Below, piece after piece: positions 1 through 9,812 of a DNA stretch of 64,000 bases. Each line of letters starts with the position of its first letter. Position 1 is the first letter of the stretch. Source of the DNA: Ruminococcus difficilis (lineage in GTDB: Bacteria; Bacillota_A; Clostridia; Oscillospirales; Acutalibacteraceae). The notes beneath the pieces were generated by a model. It had not been told where the DNA came from and did not search any database. It saw only the letters and a program-made list of their open reading frames with translations. The stretch is taken from contig NZ_JAEQMG010000040.1 of the NCBI RefSeq assembly GCF_016680995.1, positions 124,001 to 188,000 on the forward strand, read 5' to 3'. The translations under genes were made by a program, and so were the position numbers.

Positions 1-690
1 TTGAATAGGGGAGGAGTAGCCGACGTTCCCGTAATAGTACCAGGTCCTTTTGGCAAGTGTCGCTACGCCGTTTTCAACGGTCACATCCCACGGATCGAGT
101 GAACGGATCTGCGGATTGGTCATGCCGCTCGTCGGGAAACGATAACTCTGAGGATAATCGGAAGGAAGGGAAATATAACTGCTGTAGTCGCTGTTCAGAT
201 AATACAGATCGACATTCTTCGCGTATACATCGGCATAATCCACAACGTTGACACGGATATAATAGGTACGATTCTTGGCGGCGACTTTGATCTCTCCTCC
301 CGCAAAACTGTATTCAGAAGTAATGTCGGTAGGAGTCTTATCCTCCAAAGGCTCCGGATAGGAGTTGTAGCCGTACCAGTAGGTATAGGTGACGGCGGGG
401 GTGATCAAGCCGCTCTCAGATACCGAGACGCCCTTCGGATCCAGCGATGTAAAGGTTGGATCAACAAGACCGTCGGTGTTGATCTGATAGCTCTGCGGAT
501 ACGAATCCGGAATCGACATGTAGGATGTCGCCCAAACCTCGATCGCATACAGAGTGACATACTCTGTTGTCGCGGATGTGGGTGCCGGGTCAACTTCTGC
601 CGCATGACCCGGCATCGCAAATGACAGGATGAGGGTCAGGATCAAAATGATCGAAACGGAAAACGATAATGGTTTGGTTTTTGCTTTCAT
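1..690 (-). CDS. Secreted repeat protein, 5' part only (runs off the window)
   Basis: Reading the minus strand from the ATG at 690 gives 230 codons with no stop before base 1, so the C-terminus lies outside the window. Residues 1-33 form a clear signal peptide: MKAKTKP, a long hydrophobic stretch, then AMPGHA before the mature chain. The mature part shows at least two related repeats of about 85 residues. Each has an S(I/L)PxxYPQSY segment, a conserved SLDP motif followed by a beta-rich V(S/T)V...G..T stretch, and a Tyr-rich segment (YTYWYGYNSYPEP; YYYGNVGYSSP). The repeat pattern resembles bacterial Ig-like cell-surface modules. A role at the cell surface is inferred; no catalytic motif is visible. 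An AT-rich leader lies upstream (691-780). Confidence 0.7.
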   Translation of the reverse strand, partial: MKAKTKPLSFSVSIILILTLILSFAMPGHAAEVDPAPTSATTEYVTLYAIEVWATSYMSIPDSYPQSYQINTDGLVDPTFTSLDPKGVSVSESGLITPAVTYTYWYGYNSYPEPLEDKTPTDITSEYSFAGGEIKVAAKNRTYYIRVNVVDYADVYAKNVDLYYLNSDYSSYISLPSDYPQSYRFPTSGMTNPQIRSLDPWDVTVENGVATLAKRTWYYYGNVGYSSPIQ

Positions 691-897
691 CTAATTCTCC
701 TTTTCTTGATCTGTATGTTCACGGACAAAAAGCAGTACGGGAATATGCAGACTATTTAGTATAAATATATCATATACTTATTCTCTGTAAATTGCAAGAC
801 TGAGATAATCACGGGAGGAAGAGAGCCTATGATTGCCTTTTGTGTAAGGCATATATTCATCCATACTGCTGATTTAATTATTCATACAGGTTGATAC

Positions 898-955
898 TAT
901 ACTCCTATAGGAGTATATAGTAAAGTCATATGAAAAACTATTCCTCTGGGAATAG
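898..955. promoter_or_regulatory. Two adjacent palindromes in a gene-poor stretch
   Basis: Bases 898-917 are a perfect 20-bp palindrome (half site TATACTCCTA). Bases 938-955 form a second inverted repeat (CTATTCC, 4-nt spacer, GGAATAG). They lie just upstream of a decayed regulator gene (977-1255) and may be its former operator. Otherwise 691-976 holds only AT-rich sequence. Confidence 0.35.
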
Positions 956-976
956 CTTGAGAAAAGAGGGTACAGG

Positions 977-1255
977 ATGATACGATGCAATTATTATGGT
1001 ACAAAGGACATTATCAAAAAGCCTTAATTTGATTATGGAAGACAAGATTACGATTATGATCGCGGCTGCTTCTACTGAACCGATTCCATCAACATGGTGC
1101 GGGCTGAGTATGTAATTAAGCTGGCAAAGGCGCTGTATTGTGAGCCTGAGGAGTTACTGGAGAGGGTAAGTAGTATAAAGAAGTCATCGTTGTATTTTCC
1201 CAGGTGTAGTATGTATGCAATCGCTCCGCAATATCTTTTTGGTGTTACGGAGTAA
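977..1255 (+). pseudogene. Decayed small regulator-like gene
   Basis: One reading frame starting with ATG at 977 can be followed for 92 codons to TAA at 1253. It is interrupted by TAA at 1025 and by a TGA after the YDYDRGCFY segment. The best-preserved part, AEYVIKLAKALYCEPEELLERV, resembles the third and fourth helices of small XRE-type HTH repressors, where 'LAkaL.c.peeLl' is typical. No intact gene remains. The downstream hairpin at 1350-1384 would have been its terminator. The assignment to the XRE family is tentative. Confidence 0.4.
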
Positions 1256-1349
1256 AGCATCTGTTTAAGGTTACTAAAGAAAAGAGAAATTCAGGGCTAA
1301 AAGTGAAACTCTTAAACAGTAACCTCACCACACTATTTGTTAAAAAGAG

Positions 1350-1384
1350 GCAGTCGTGCTTTATTGGGCGCGGCTGCTGTTTTT
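1350..1384 (+). terminator. Rho-independent terminator
   Basis: A 10-bp stem (GCAGTCGTGC / GCGCGGCTGC, two G-U pairs) with an 8-nt loop is followed by TGTTTTTTG. It closes the decayed gene at 977-1255. Confidence 0.6.
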
Positions 1385-1518
1385 TGACAGTATGCTCTTG
1401 GCAATGAATCCTTTCTAATCTTCGAAATAAATGAGCTGAACTGCTTGTCATAATTAATAATGATGGATTTACAAAACAGTTTAAGTTTTTCTGTGTATTA
1501 TGTACAGAGAACACGTGT

Positions 1519-1547
1519 ATATTTCTACATTACAATAGTAGAAATAT
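1519..1547. promoter_or_regulatory. Inverted repeat upstream of the SLATT/giant-protein operon
   Basis: Perfect 10-bp arms (ATATTTCTAC / GTAGAAATAT) with a 9-bp spacer lie 62 bp before the SLATT start. The short palindrome ACACGTGT (1511-1518) directly precedes it. The position suits an operator for the 1610-9519 operon. No regulator gene is adjacent on this side. Confidence 0.4.
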
Positions 1548-1609
1548 GTGGAACGCCGTCGAAATTGATGGTAAAATAGAATATATATTTATACAAAGAA
1601 GGAAGAATT

Positions 1610-2134
1610 ATGTGCAAAATATCTGAAATAATTAATTTGAATAATCGCCTACATACTTCAAGCGGACATACGATAGATGATCCTTATTTGGAACAACGCT
1701 TTAAACAATCGGTTGAGTGGTACATACGAAAAGCTAAACAGGTGAAGTTTATTTACTTTCTTTTAAGTATTATCGGGATAGTTGTTCCTGCAACAATTCC
1801 GATAATTAATAGTGTATTATGTTATAGCGAAAAAACAAGATTGATCGTAAATTGTCTGTCTTTTGTTACATCTGTATCAGCGGCATTATTATCATTAATA
1901 AAAGCCAAGGAGAAGTGGCTCCATTTTAGATGTGTTGCTGAGCTACTGCAGTCTGAATTGAGTCTTTACGCAGAAGGTGTCGGACGCTATCGTGATAAAT
2001 CAAAACGCAATCGATATTTTGCTGAAAGAATAGAAAAAATAATGGCCAACGAAAACAAACGTTGGTTGGATATTGTTAACGATAATTCAAATAAAAAAGC
2101 AGAAAGAAAAAAACGGTATAGAGTAAAACCGTGA
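1610..2134 (+). CDS. SLATT-like (DUF4231-type) two-helix membrane protein
   Basis: 174 residues, start supported by AAGGAAG five bases before the ATG. The N-terminus is soluble (about 1-45). Two transmembrane helices follow at about 46-66 (FIYFLLSIIGIVVPATIPII) and about 77-100 (LIVNCLSFVTSVSAALLSLI). A conserved-looking KAKEKWLHFRCVAELLQSEL segment comes next, then a very basic tail. This matches the SLATT/DUF4231 layout, in which a W..(F/Y)R..AE.L..E motif follows the second helix. SLATT proteins are predicted pore-forming effectors paired with nucleotide-signal or sensor proteins. The gene is 47 bp upstream of the giant gene at 2182 and almost certainly co-transcribed. A membrane-effector role is inferred from this context. 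Confidence 0.65.
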   Translation: MCKISEIINLNNRLHTSSGHTIDDPYLEQRFKQSVEWYIRKAKQVKFIYFLLSIIGIVVPATIPIINSVLCYSEKTRLIVNCLSFVTSVSAALLSLIKAKEKWLHFRCVAELLQSELSLYAEGVGRYRDKSKRNRYFAERIEKIMANENKRWLDIVNDNSNKKAERKKRYRVKP

Positions 2135-2181
2135 TTATAAATAAGTAAAAGAGATCCTTTGATTTGTAGGAGGAAATAATA

Positions 2182-5100
2182 ATGGAACCTATTAACAAGA
2201 ATACATTTCATGAATGGATTGAGTGTAAAAACCGAGTCCAAAATCGCTTGATGGAGAATCAATATAAACAAGGCGAAATCATTGAATTTCAAGTTATCAT
2301 TAAAGAAGATAATATAGAGAATTTGATTTATTTTTTCCCGATTGCTGATATGGCAAGAATGTTTAGGTTCAAAACGAAACTTGTCATTACTGTTAAGGGT
2401 GGTAAAAATAAAGATCAATTGACTTCAAAGATCAAACAGTTTTTGTTTTTACAGCAGATTTTCAGAGAGAGTTTATCAATCGTCGTAAACGGAAAAGATA
2501 CTACATCGCAAACACGATATGGACGTTTACAGCCGATTATTGCTGTTACAAATAGTGAAAGTCAGTTCCAATACAAAAAGATCGGTGTTAAAAATATCAA
2601 TGATGAGGATATATGCTTTCTTTTAGATTTGATGATCACAACATCTATCCGGAAAAACAATCTTACAACTGATGAGTTGGAACGCCTTCTAAAAATAACA
2701 AATAGTCATCCGGAACTGTATACAAAAAATTTTATCTATGATAATCAAGATAAAATGGATACTTTACACAGTAAGGATATGCGCTGGGGAAGTCTGTTCT
2801 TTATCGGACCGGACGATGATATGAATATCGTTTATTCCAAAATGATTTACTCAAATTTAGCGAGTATAATCGATATCTTGAAAAAGAATAAAAACGGTTC
2901 AGGTGTAGCGAAGGAAATTATCTCCTATTTTATGAAAGAAACGGATACATTACCTTTAATAACAAAGTATGTCTGTTCGTTGATTATCCGCTACCTAGTT
3001 GAGTCTGAGGTTTTACAGAACAATATCGCCAACCTTGATGATGAAGATATAGATGAAGATAAAGATGAAGACAATTATAATGACTCAGGTGATGAAATCG
3101 ATGAGGATTTAAAATTTTACAAATCGCTTTTTGATATCTCTTTAAATCATGCCGAAGCTGTTTCTGATGGCTTGAGACAAATCATTGAGAACGCCTGCCT
3201 TTATTCGCAAAGCAAATCTGCATATTTCTATTTGAGAATACACAGAACAGAAATTGAGGCTTCTTCCAATACAAAAACAAGATTTGAAATAGTGCAGAAC
3301 AACGTAAACACTTTGCTTTCCCTTCATGAGGAATACAAAGGTTATAAACTAAAGTCAGAGAATAAGTTTTATCTTGAGATATGCTTCGTTGATAATGCCT
3401 TTGGTCGTAATGGAACAAAAGGTATGAAGGAGCATTTTGAGGCTACAAGAAGCAATGTTACTGTAAACGGACTCAAGGATATTTTTCGTTATGAACCGCA
3501 CAGCAAAAGTGACCTGCTTATCCATTATGGCCTGAGAATATTCGAACGGACTGTTCGCATGAATCATGGCGCGTTCATAGTGAGAACACCTTCAGGAGAA
3601 GAGGGAATAAAAGGCTATACATACCGATCACTTGTTAATCAAATAGACAAGAATACGAAAGATTATAAAACTGAGATATCAAAAAACACCAGAGATAGAG
3701 AGTATTATTCCGGAACAATATATAAAGCGATTATTCCGATTTCTGATAATTTAGGACAAGATACCGCAATCGTAACACAGGAACCGATTGAGTTATTTGA
3801 AACACGGTACATCCGTGAGAAGTTTATCCCTTATTTAATTAATATTGAGTTGACAGAGGAAGATAAACAGAGTCATCCGAAAAACTCTTTGGTTAATTTG
3901 CTCTGTATACAATTGAAAAAGCTTCTTAAACCAATAGCAAATCAGATAAACCGGATTATTTGCATTCGTCCTGTCGGGTTTACTGTTATTGATATGGAAC
4001 TGATTGCAAAAGCTATAGTAAACTATCAATTAGAAGACAAAGATAGCACTTACCGCATAGCACTGATTCTCAATGAAAAGAATCAAATTATCGAGTTTAC
4101 TAGGATGTATGCTGCTTTTTGTGATATCAGCGGAGAAAACTATCAGCGATTTCGTCTTAAAGATTCCCAGATTGCTATGTGTAAGCTTGATGATTCCTCA
4201 CAAATTCCGTGTGTTTGTTATGTACTGTGCGGTAATGACTTGGTGTCGGCGCAGCGTAGCGTTAGAAATTATCTCTATTTCAATTCTGAAACAACTATGG
4301 AATTTTTGCCCGTCATCAGGTATCTTACTGGTTTTTATGATGAGCGAAAAACAACAAATATAAAGCCTATAGAGACAGACGCTACACCGATTTTTCCGTT
4401 TGATCTATATCTTGATATCGATAATTCTGAAGAATATCATAATGACAGGATAAACCCTATCGAAGAAAAAATATGGTTTTTTCAATATATCAACCATAAT
4501 TTGCTCAGTGATATGCAAACAACGCCTAATGGATGTTGTCTAAGCAATGTACATGTGAGCATTGGATCTAAAATCCACGTTGATAAATACTATAATGCAG
4601 ATTTTTTGTTTAATAATTATGCCAATGTGTATAGATTTGCATACTTAGTAGCACGTGATATACTGGATGACTATCTTTCGCTTGAAAAACAGAGCGGATT
4701 ATTAATTGAACGAAAGACTATTGTCATGGTTGCTTACGGTGAGTATTCGCTGATACTGATTCAGAAGATATGCAATATATTGAAAAAAGAGTGTTCAACA
4801 ATAGAACAGGTTGATTATATACTTTTTCCTTCATATATTCGGGAAGAGGAACAACGAGAATGGCTGGCGCAAGGAAGTGAGATTCGTCAGTTTTTACACC
4901 GACACCATATAAGAGACAATGATCTCGAAAAATATATCTTTTATCCTGTTATACCTCTTTCTACCACTTTATCCACTGTCCAAAGAATTCAGGATTTTAT
5001 TATTCGTATCTGTAAAAGTGAAAACTTAAAAACTCCCCCTGTTTTCGGATTGAATTCTTCATTGGTAGTAGTAGGCAAAAAAGAAGAGAATAAGAGGATC

Positions 5101-8100
5101 AGCGAATTTTACTGGGATGAATTTGATGAAGATAAGAAAACAATTCAAATTAAATCGATTAATCCTGTTGTCGAGTCCTGGCATGATAGAAGGGTAAAGT
5201 ATATATTTAATCCTGAAGGAAAGTGGTATAAGGCTTCTCAGACAGAAATCGGCGCTTTAGATTCCAGCCGATGCGGATGCGAAATATGTAATCAAGATGA
5301 TAAAAGCAACGGCAATAGAAAGAGTTTGATAGGGGTTGATAAAACTTCTACCTTGCCTAATGTGATTTTTGATAGCCTGAATCACAAGAAAAAGCTGTTT
5401 GATCTTGAATGCATTACGACGACTTATCCCCCAAAATCAACAAAGCAGGAAAGGAGAAAGGAAGCAGAAAGAATTAATAAGAAACGAATTGATAAAGTAT
5501 ACGGAAAGCTTCGATATTCTCATATCTCATGTGAAAAGAACCATTTTCAGTACGATCTTGATTATGAACGATATTGCAGGGAAAAAGATAATCTCGACAG
5601 TATTATTAATTGGTTGAAAACAGTCGTAAGACCGTCTGTCAATAATGATGCGTTCAATATCATTGTATCGCCGCTGAATGCGTCTAACTCCGCTTTTTTA
5701 AAGGCTGTGATCGAAAATGCATTTGATAATAACAGTAGGATAATCAATATAAAAATCAATTCTTCTTTCAGAGATGAGATTCGCTCAAAATATGAGCATA
5801 TCACCAACGAGTATCAAAGTCTGTACCAAAATATCAGCGGAGCAAAGGTAAACGTATACTTTGTGGATAACTGTATCGTCGAGGGTACAACTTTCTATCG
5901 CAGTCGTCAATTTGTGTATATGCTTTTGTCCGGATTTGGTATGGATATGAGATGTGTTTCATTATATGAAGGCATTATATTACTGTCTAACAGAAGCTCT
6001 TATGAAACGATCCAAAACCTTCTTCCGGATAAGATTGATCAACATTTTTATTACTACATGCGGTTGAATGTACCCTCCTTTAACACAAAAAACAGCATTT
6101 GTCCAGCGTGTCAGTTGACAAATCAGTACCATCTGATGTGGAAGCGCTCAACTACACCCATGATTGCAAACGAATATCGGCGGCTAAAAGAAAAGCACTC
6201 TCCGAAAACCGTGATCGAATATGATAAATGGCTCAACGAAACAATTGATGTTTCTGATATACCGGATTGGTTTATGTCGTGGCTGTATTATTCTGTAGAG
6301 TTTGTACCCGGTGTTGGTTTCAGATATGTTGATATTAACGGTTGCGTACATGAACTGTTTGGTCCGGAAGGGTGTCTAGCTGCTTTATCGGAGAAAAATA
6401 TTAAAGGTGTTTTGCGTTTTGGAAAATCAGCTTTTACAGAATTGTTGTCTGAATGTGATGATCAAAGGAAAATAGCGATTTTTATAGATATAAAAAACGT
6501 TTATCGCTGCATTATAAAGCCCGGAAGAGATTTTGCTCGGATGATATGTACACATAATATCTTTAAGATTTATGAGACCGTTCATTCAAATGCTGTGAGC
6601 AGAGAGAATAATCCTTTAGAGTATGAGAGGAGTTTGAGAGAGGGAATATTGTCTCACATAAAAGAAGTATTTCATAGCATAGAGATCAAAGCGAAAGAAA
6701 ACGGCGTTAAACCAAAAGGTGTTCTATGGCTGAAATTCGAGTGGCTGATCTCTTATATCAAAATTTTGTCCAGGAAGCAGCCGGCTCAGTATTATCAGCT
6801 TCGAAATGCAGTTTATATTATTCTATCGGAGCTACTTGACGGAATGCTTAAGATGGATGAGAACAACGAATTGAGTTTCATTCTCGATCTATGTAATCCG
6901 AGTGAGAACATCGACAGTAACAATAGTTTTATGCCGGATCTGAAATTTACATTTTTTCTGACAGTTGTTCGAATGCTTGCCGCCTTGTATTCTTCTTATA
7001 TCATCAATAATTTACCAGAAATCTTTACGTTTTACGACAGGTGTTTTGACCAATATAAAGCTTCGAAGCAGTATAAGAATTTTTATGGTAATAGCAGTGC
7101 TGATTATATTCATTATACAAAGTTGGTTTCATTCCCTGTCGAAGAACAGTTCGGATTTGATATTGCTAAACTGATAAAATGGTCTTCCGTTTACGGTGTG
7201 GATGACAGTAAGTGTCATATGGTAGAGCGAGTTTTGAAAAAGTATATCATCTTACCGAATCAAGATGTAAGTAAATGGATGAGCGCTTTAAAGCTTGCTT
7301 TTTTGGAGAATACACAGGTGATTTACAGAGGTTTCAAAAAACTGAGGAACTTGTGGTATGAAATGCTATCAAAAGATAAGTTTGACCTGGTTTTCAGTGA
7401 GTTTCATGAAATGCTCAATAAACTGAAGGATAGTAATGGACTTAGGAATGAAGCAAGTTCATTACTCCCTCTGGCAGACTTCATGGGCTTTCAGGAAAGA
7501 ATTAACGGAGGAGAACTGATAAAGTTATGCTACAAGCTTACCAGCATGCTGATGTTGTTTTATCGTTTGTGTGAACTTGAGTCGAAAAAGAAGCCTATTA
7601 CCAATCCATATGATTATGTGCATCTATGTAATTATATGCGCAATATTACAGCTTGTTGTATGTGCAAGATAATAGGTGTCAAGGAGCACCATATTACAAC
7701 GATAGCCTCGTCCGATGAGTTTGCGGATTATCTGACAGACGGAGATTTGTCTGACGAAGCGATAGATACGATTGTCACGAAATATAAGAACCTTATACAT
7801 GGTGATTCTCAGACAATGATTGATAAAGCTGTGACAGGGTTTATATCAGAAAACGGCAGTAAGCTGTTTTTAATACCTGTATTAATTGAAGACAGCCGAA
7901 AAGCGGTGAACTTCGACCCCGATTATTACTTAATTATGTACAAGGGAACAAGCTTTAAAGAAACCATGGACATAGAGCCTCTTTCCTATGACGATTTGTG
8001 GAATATCAGAAATGTTTTGTTCCTGAGAAATCGTCTTGAGATTGTGTTAACACGTGATATGTCATATCTTCGTGACATGGTATCCAGTTATGGCTATATT

Positions 8101-9519
8101 GAGCCATTGAACGATGATAATAAACCTCGAATCCTCCATATTTCTGATTTGCATATCAAAGCAGAAGAAAAAGACCTGACTGAAAGAAGCAGGAAAATAG
8201 ATGATGATGTAAAAAAGGCGATTGACGAATGGACTTTGCAGCTGGATAATAATAAACCCGATCTTCTGTTGATTACAGGTGATGTTATCACAGGTGATTA
8301 TAAAGCGTCAGTTTTGAAGAAATCTTATGAAAAAGCCGAACATACAATAAAACACATTGTCAGAAAGATATGGAGTGAAAAATCAGAGTACGGTGAAGAT
8401 TATATCCGCAGTGACTGGAAAAAACGTATTCTTATATCGACCGGTAATCATGATTATGCGTCAATGAACGAGTTGGAAGCACATAATCTTTTGCGTATTA
8501 CAACTTCGGGTACACCCGGCGCTTTAGGAGATACGATGATAAAGTATTCGTACTTTGTTAATTTTATCCATAGTTTGCTGGGCGCTGAGATTGATGAGAT
8601 TGTCAGGTATGATGTCAATCAGATTGTTAACTATGAAAAGCTCAAGTTAAGTGTTGTTAATTTGAATACTAACAGTGATGTGAATCCTTTGAGAACAAAC
8701 AAAGTCAAGGTGAATGCTGAAGAGGTTAGCAAGATGAGGTCGCATACCAGTATGGAATCCAATCTGGTTTATATGATGCATCACACACCGATGTATGATA
8801 TTAACTATTTGAGCGATGTTTATTATCTTCACTATTCCATCGAGAACAAGGTGTTTGAAGAAATACTCAATGCAGAATGTAAGTTTGAACCCGGTGAGGA
8901 CAATCATCCGAATGGAGTGTGGCTAAAGTTGATCCACAGCCTTGCACATGATTTTAAGATGGATATGTTCGGTCTGACTGCGGAAGAACAAAAACAACTT
9001 CTCAAAAGAATTCTATCTATTATTGAGAAAGAGCGTAAAGATGAATATATTGAAAAAAGACTTGAAGATTTTCTATATTATATTAACTGCAAGGATCCGA
9101 TTTCGGACGATAAGTGCAGGCATATAAAGTACTATCTCAGGGAGCGGGAATATGCAACAGAACAAGATACGAATCAATACATAGAGTTTGCAGCAAAGCA
9201 TTTTAGTTCTCTGGGCAGGTCGGAATACAAGTTTACAATTCTGGGCGGTCATACTCATGAGTCGGCTGTTATCGATTTTACTCCTGACAATAATATGTCA
9301 GAGTGTTTGGGTATTTTTGAAGCAGGAAGATTTTTAGAGCGGGATGAAAATAACAATATTACACTCAATTATTATCTCTTGTCCCTGGAAAATTCTGTTG
9401 ACAGTGATTCTGCTTCTGTGACAATAAGCCAATCTCCCAAAAAACCAAAGGTGAAAAATTTGCATCAATGTAATACCTTGAAAAGGATCATTCACTTTTC
9501 TGAAGATGGTAAATGTTAA
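2182..9519 (+). CDS. Giant multidomain protein: GHKL ATPase-like, PRTase-like, Cys clusters, calcineurin-like phosphoesterase
   Basis: 2445 residues, with AGGAGG eight bases before the ATG. Visible parts in order: an acidic linker (about 285-310). A GHKL ATPase-like region with N-box GLRQIIENACLY (about 330-342), VDNAFGRNGTKGM (about 403) and HYGLRIFER (about 448). A first phosphoribosyltransferase-like region (about 835-965; VMVAYGEYSLILIQKI, VIPLSTTLSTVQRI). A CxCxxC cluster (C1031, C1033, C1036). A second PRTase-like region with a PRPP-loop-like VDNCIVEGTTF (1228-1238). CxxC at 1307/1310. A long helical middle. A C-terminal metallophosphoesterase with D1989-L-H1991, G2033-D2034, GNH (2088-2090), HH (2200-2201) and GHTH (2356-2359), so its metal ligands look complete. 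It is paired with the SLATT gene. The combination suggests sensing and nucleotide-linked signalling in a conflict system; substrate and trigger are unknown. Confidence 0.7.
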   Translation: MEPINKNTFHEWIECKNRVQNRLMENQYKQGEIIEFQVIIKEDNIENLIYFFPIADMARMFRFKTKLVITVKGGKNKDQLTSKIKQFLFLQQIFRESLSIVVNGKDTTSQTRYGRLQPIIAVTNSESQFQYKKIGVKNINDEDICFLLDLMITTSIRKNNLTTDELERLLKITNSHPELYTKNFIYDNQDKMDTLHSKDMRWGSLFFIGPDDDMNIVYSKMIYSNLASIIDILKKNKNGSGVAKEIISYFMKETDTLPLITKYVCSLIIRYLVESEVLQNNIANLDDEDIDEDKDEDNYNDSGDEIDEDLKFYKSLFDISLNHAEAVSDGLRQIIENACLYSQSKSAYFYLRIHRTEIEASSNTKTRFEIVQNNVNTLLSLHEEYKGYKLKSENKFYLEICFVDNAFGRNGTKGMKEHFEATRSNVTVNGLKDIFRYEPHSKSDLLIHYGLRIFERTVRMNHGAFIVRTPSGEEGIKGYTYRSLVNQIDKNTKDYKTEISKNTRDREYYSGTIYKAIIPISDNLGQDTAIVTQEPIELFETRYIREKFIPYLINIELTEEDKQSHPKNSLVNLLCIQLKKLLKPIANQINRIICIRPVGFTVIDMELIAKAIVNYQLEDKDSTYRIALILNEKNQIIEFTRMYAAFCDISGENYQRFRLKDSQIAMCKLDDSSQIPCVCYVLCGNDLVSAQRSVRNYLYFNSETTMEFLPVIRYLTGFYDERKTTNIKPIETDATPIFPFDLYLDIDNSEEYHNDRINPIEEKIWFFQYINHNLLSDMQTTPNGCCLSNVHVSIGSKIHVDKYYNADFLFNNYANVYRFAYLVARDILDDYLSLEKQSGLLIERKTIVMVAYGEYSLILIQKICNILKKECSTIEQVDYILFPSYIREEEQREWLAQGSEIRQFLHRHHIRDNDLEKYIFYPVIPLSTTLSTVQRIQDFIIRICKSENLKTPPVFGLNSSLVVVGKKEENKRISEFYWDEFDEDKKTIQIKSINPVVESWHDRRVKYIFNPEGKWYKASQTEIGALDSSRCGCEICNQDDKSNGNRKSLIGVDKTSTLPNVIFDSLNHKKKLFDLECITTTYPPKSTKQERRKEAERINKKRIDKVYGKLRYSHISCEKNHFQYDLDYERYCREKDNLDSIINWLKTVVRPSVNNDAFNIIVSPLNASNSAFLKAVIENAFDNNSRIINIKINSSFRDEIRSKYEHITNEYQSLYQNISGAKVNVYFVDNCIVEGTTFYRSRQFVYMLLSGFGMDMRCVSLYEGIILLSNRSSYETIQNLLPDKIDQHFYYYMRLNVPSFNTKNSICPACQLTNQYHLMWKRSTTPMIANEYRRLKEKHSPKTVIEYDKWLNETIDVSDIPDWFMSWLYYSVEFVPGVGFRYVDINGCVHELFGPEGCLAALSEKNIKGVLRFGKSAFTELLSECDDQRKIAIFIDIKNVYRCIIKPGRDFARMICTHNIFKIYETVHSNAVSRENNPLEYERSLREGILSHIKEVFHSIEIKAKENGVKPKGVLWLKFEWLISYIKILSRKQPAQYYQLRNAVYIILSELLDGMLKMDENNELSFILDLCNPSENIDSNNSFMPDLKFTFFLTVVRMLAALYSSYIINNLPEIFTFYDRCFDQYKASKQYKNFYGNSSADYIHYTKLVSFPVEEQFGFDIAKLIKWSSVYGVDDSKCHMVERVLKKYIILPNQDVSKWMSALKLAFLENTQVIYRGFKKLRNLWYEMLSKDKFDLVFSEFHEMLNKLKDSNGLRNEASSLLPLADFMGFQERINGGELIKLCYKLTSMLMLFYRLCELESKKKPITNPYDYVHLCNYMRNITACCMCKIIGVKEHHITTIASSDEFADYLTDGDLSDEAIDTIVTKYKNLIHGDSQTMIDKAVTGFISENGSKLFLIPVLIEDSRKAVNFDPDYYLIMYKGTSFKETMDIEPLSYDDLWNIRNVLFLRNRLEIVLTRDMSYLRDMVSSYGYIEPLNDDNKPRILHISDLHIKAEEKDLTERSRKIDDDVKKAIDEWTLQLDNNKPDLLLITGDVITGDYKASVLKKSYEKAEHTIKHIVRKIWSEKSEYGEDYIRSDWKKRILISTGNHDYASMNELEAHNLLRITTSGTPGALGDTMIKYSYFVNFIHSLLGAEIDEIVRYDVNQIVNYEKLKLSVVNLNTNSDVNPLRTNKVKVNAEEVSKMRSHTSMESNLVYMMHHTPMYDINYLSDVYYLHYSIENKVFEEILNAECKFEPGEDNHPNGVWLKLIHSLAHDFKMDMFGLTAEEQKQLLKRILSIIEKERKDEYIEKRLEDFLYYINCKDPISDDKCRHIKYYLREREYATEQDTNQYIEFAAKHFSSLGRSEYKFTILGGHTHESAVIDFTPDNNMSECLGIFEAGRFLERDENNNITLNYYLLSLENSVDSDSASVTISQSPKKPKVKNLHQCNTLKRIIHFSEDGKC

Positions 9520-9691
9520 TAAGTCTACGAACGAAAGAATAAGATTGGAATAAAACGGATTAATGCCCATAATTGGCGATGTTTCCAGATGGCGAATATT
9601 ACCGAAACCCTCCAATTCGCCAACCACATGGAGCGGTTACAGCGTAATAATATCCGTGATTAAGCCGAAGAAAAGAATTGAATGCATAAGA

Positions 9692-9728
9692 AAGCCCACT
9701 ATCAGAATGAATCTCTGACAGTGGGCTT
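9692..9728. terminator. Hairpin downstream of the giant gene
   Basis: AAGCCCACTATCAGA pairs with TCTGACAGTGGGCTT (one G-T wobble). It lies 170 bp after the stop at 9519. There is no long T tract, so it may be a weak or bidirectional terminator. Confidence 0.45.
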
Positions 9729-9812
9729 GCCTTATTGGATCAGCTATATCGGAAAGAATATAGGATACAGCTTTTACTGCTTTTGATAAAAAAGGCAGAT
9801 TACTTCTCCACC

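Noticed and set aside
1245..1514. 89-codon minus-strand open frame
   Set aside because: Overlaps a terminator hairpin and the decayed regulator; no ribosome site.
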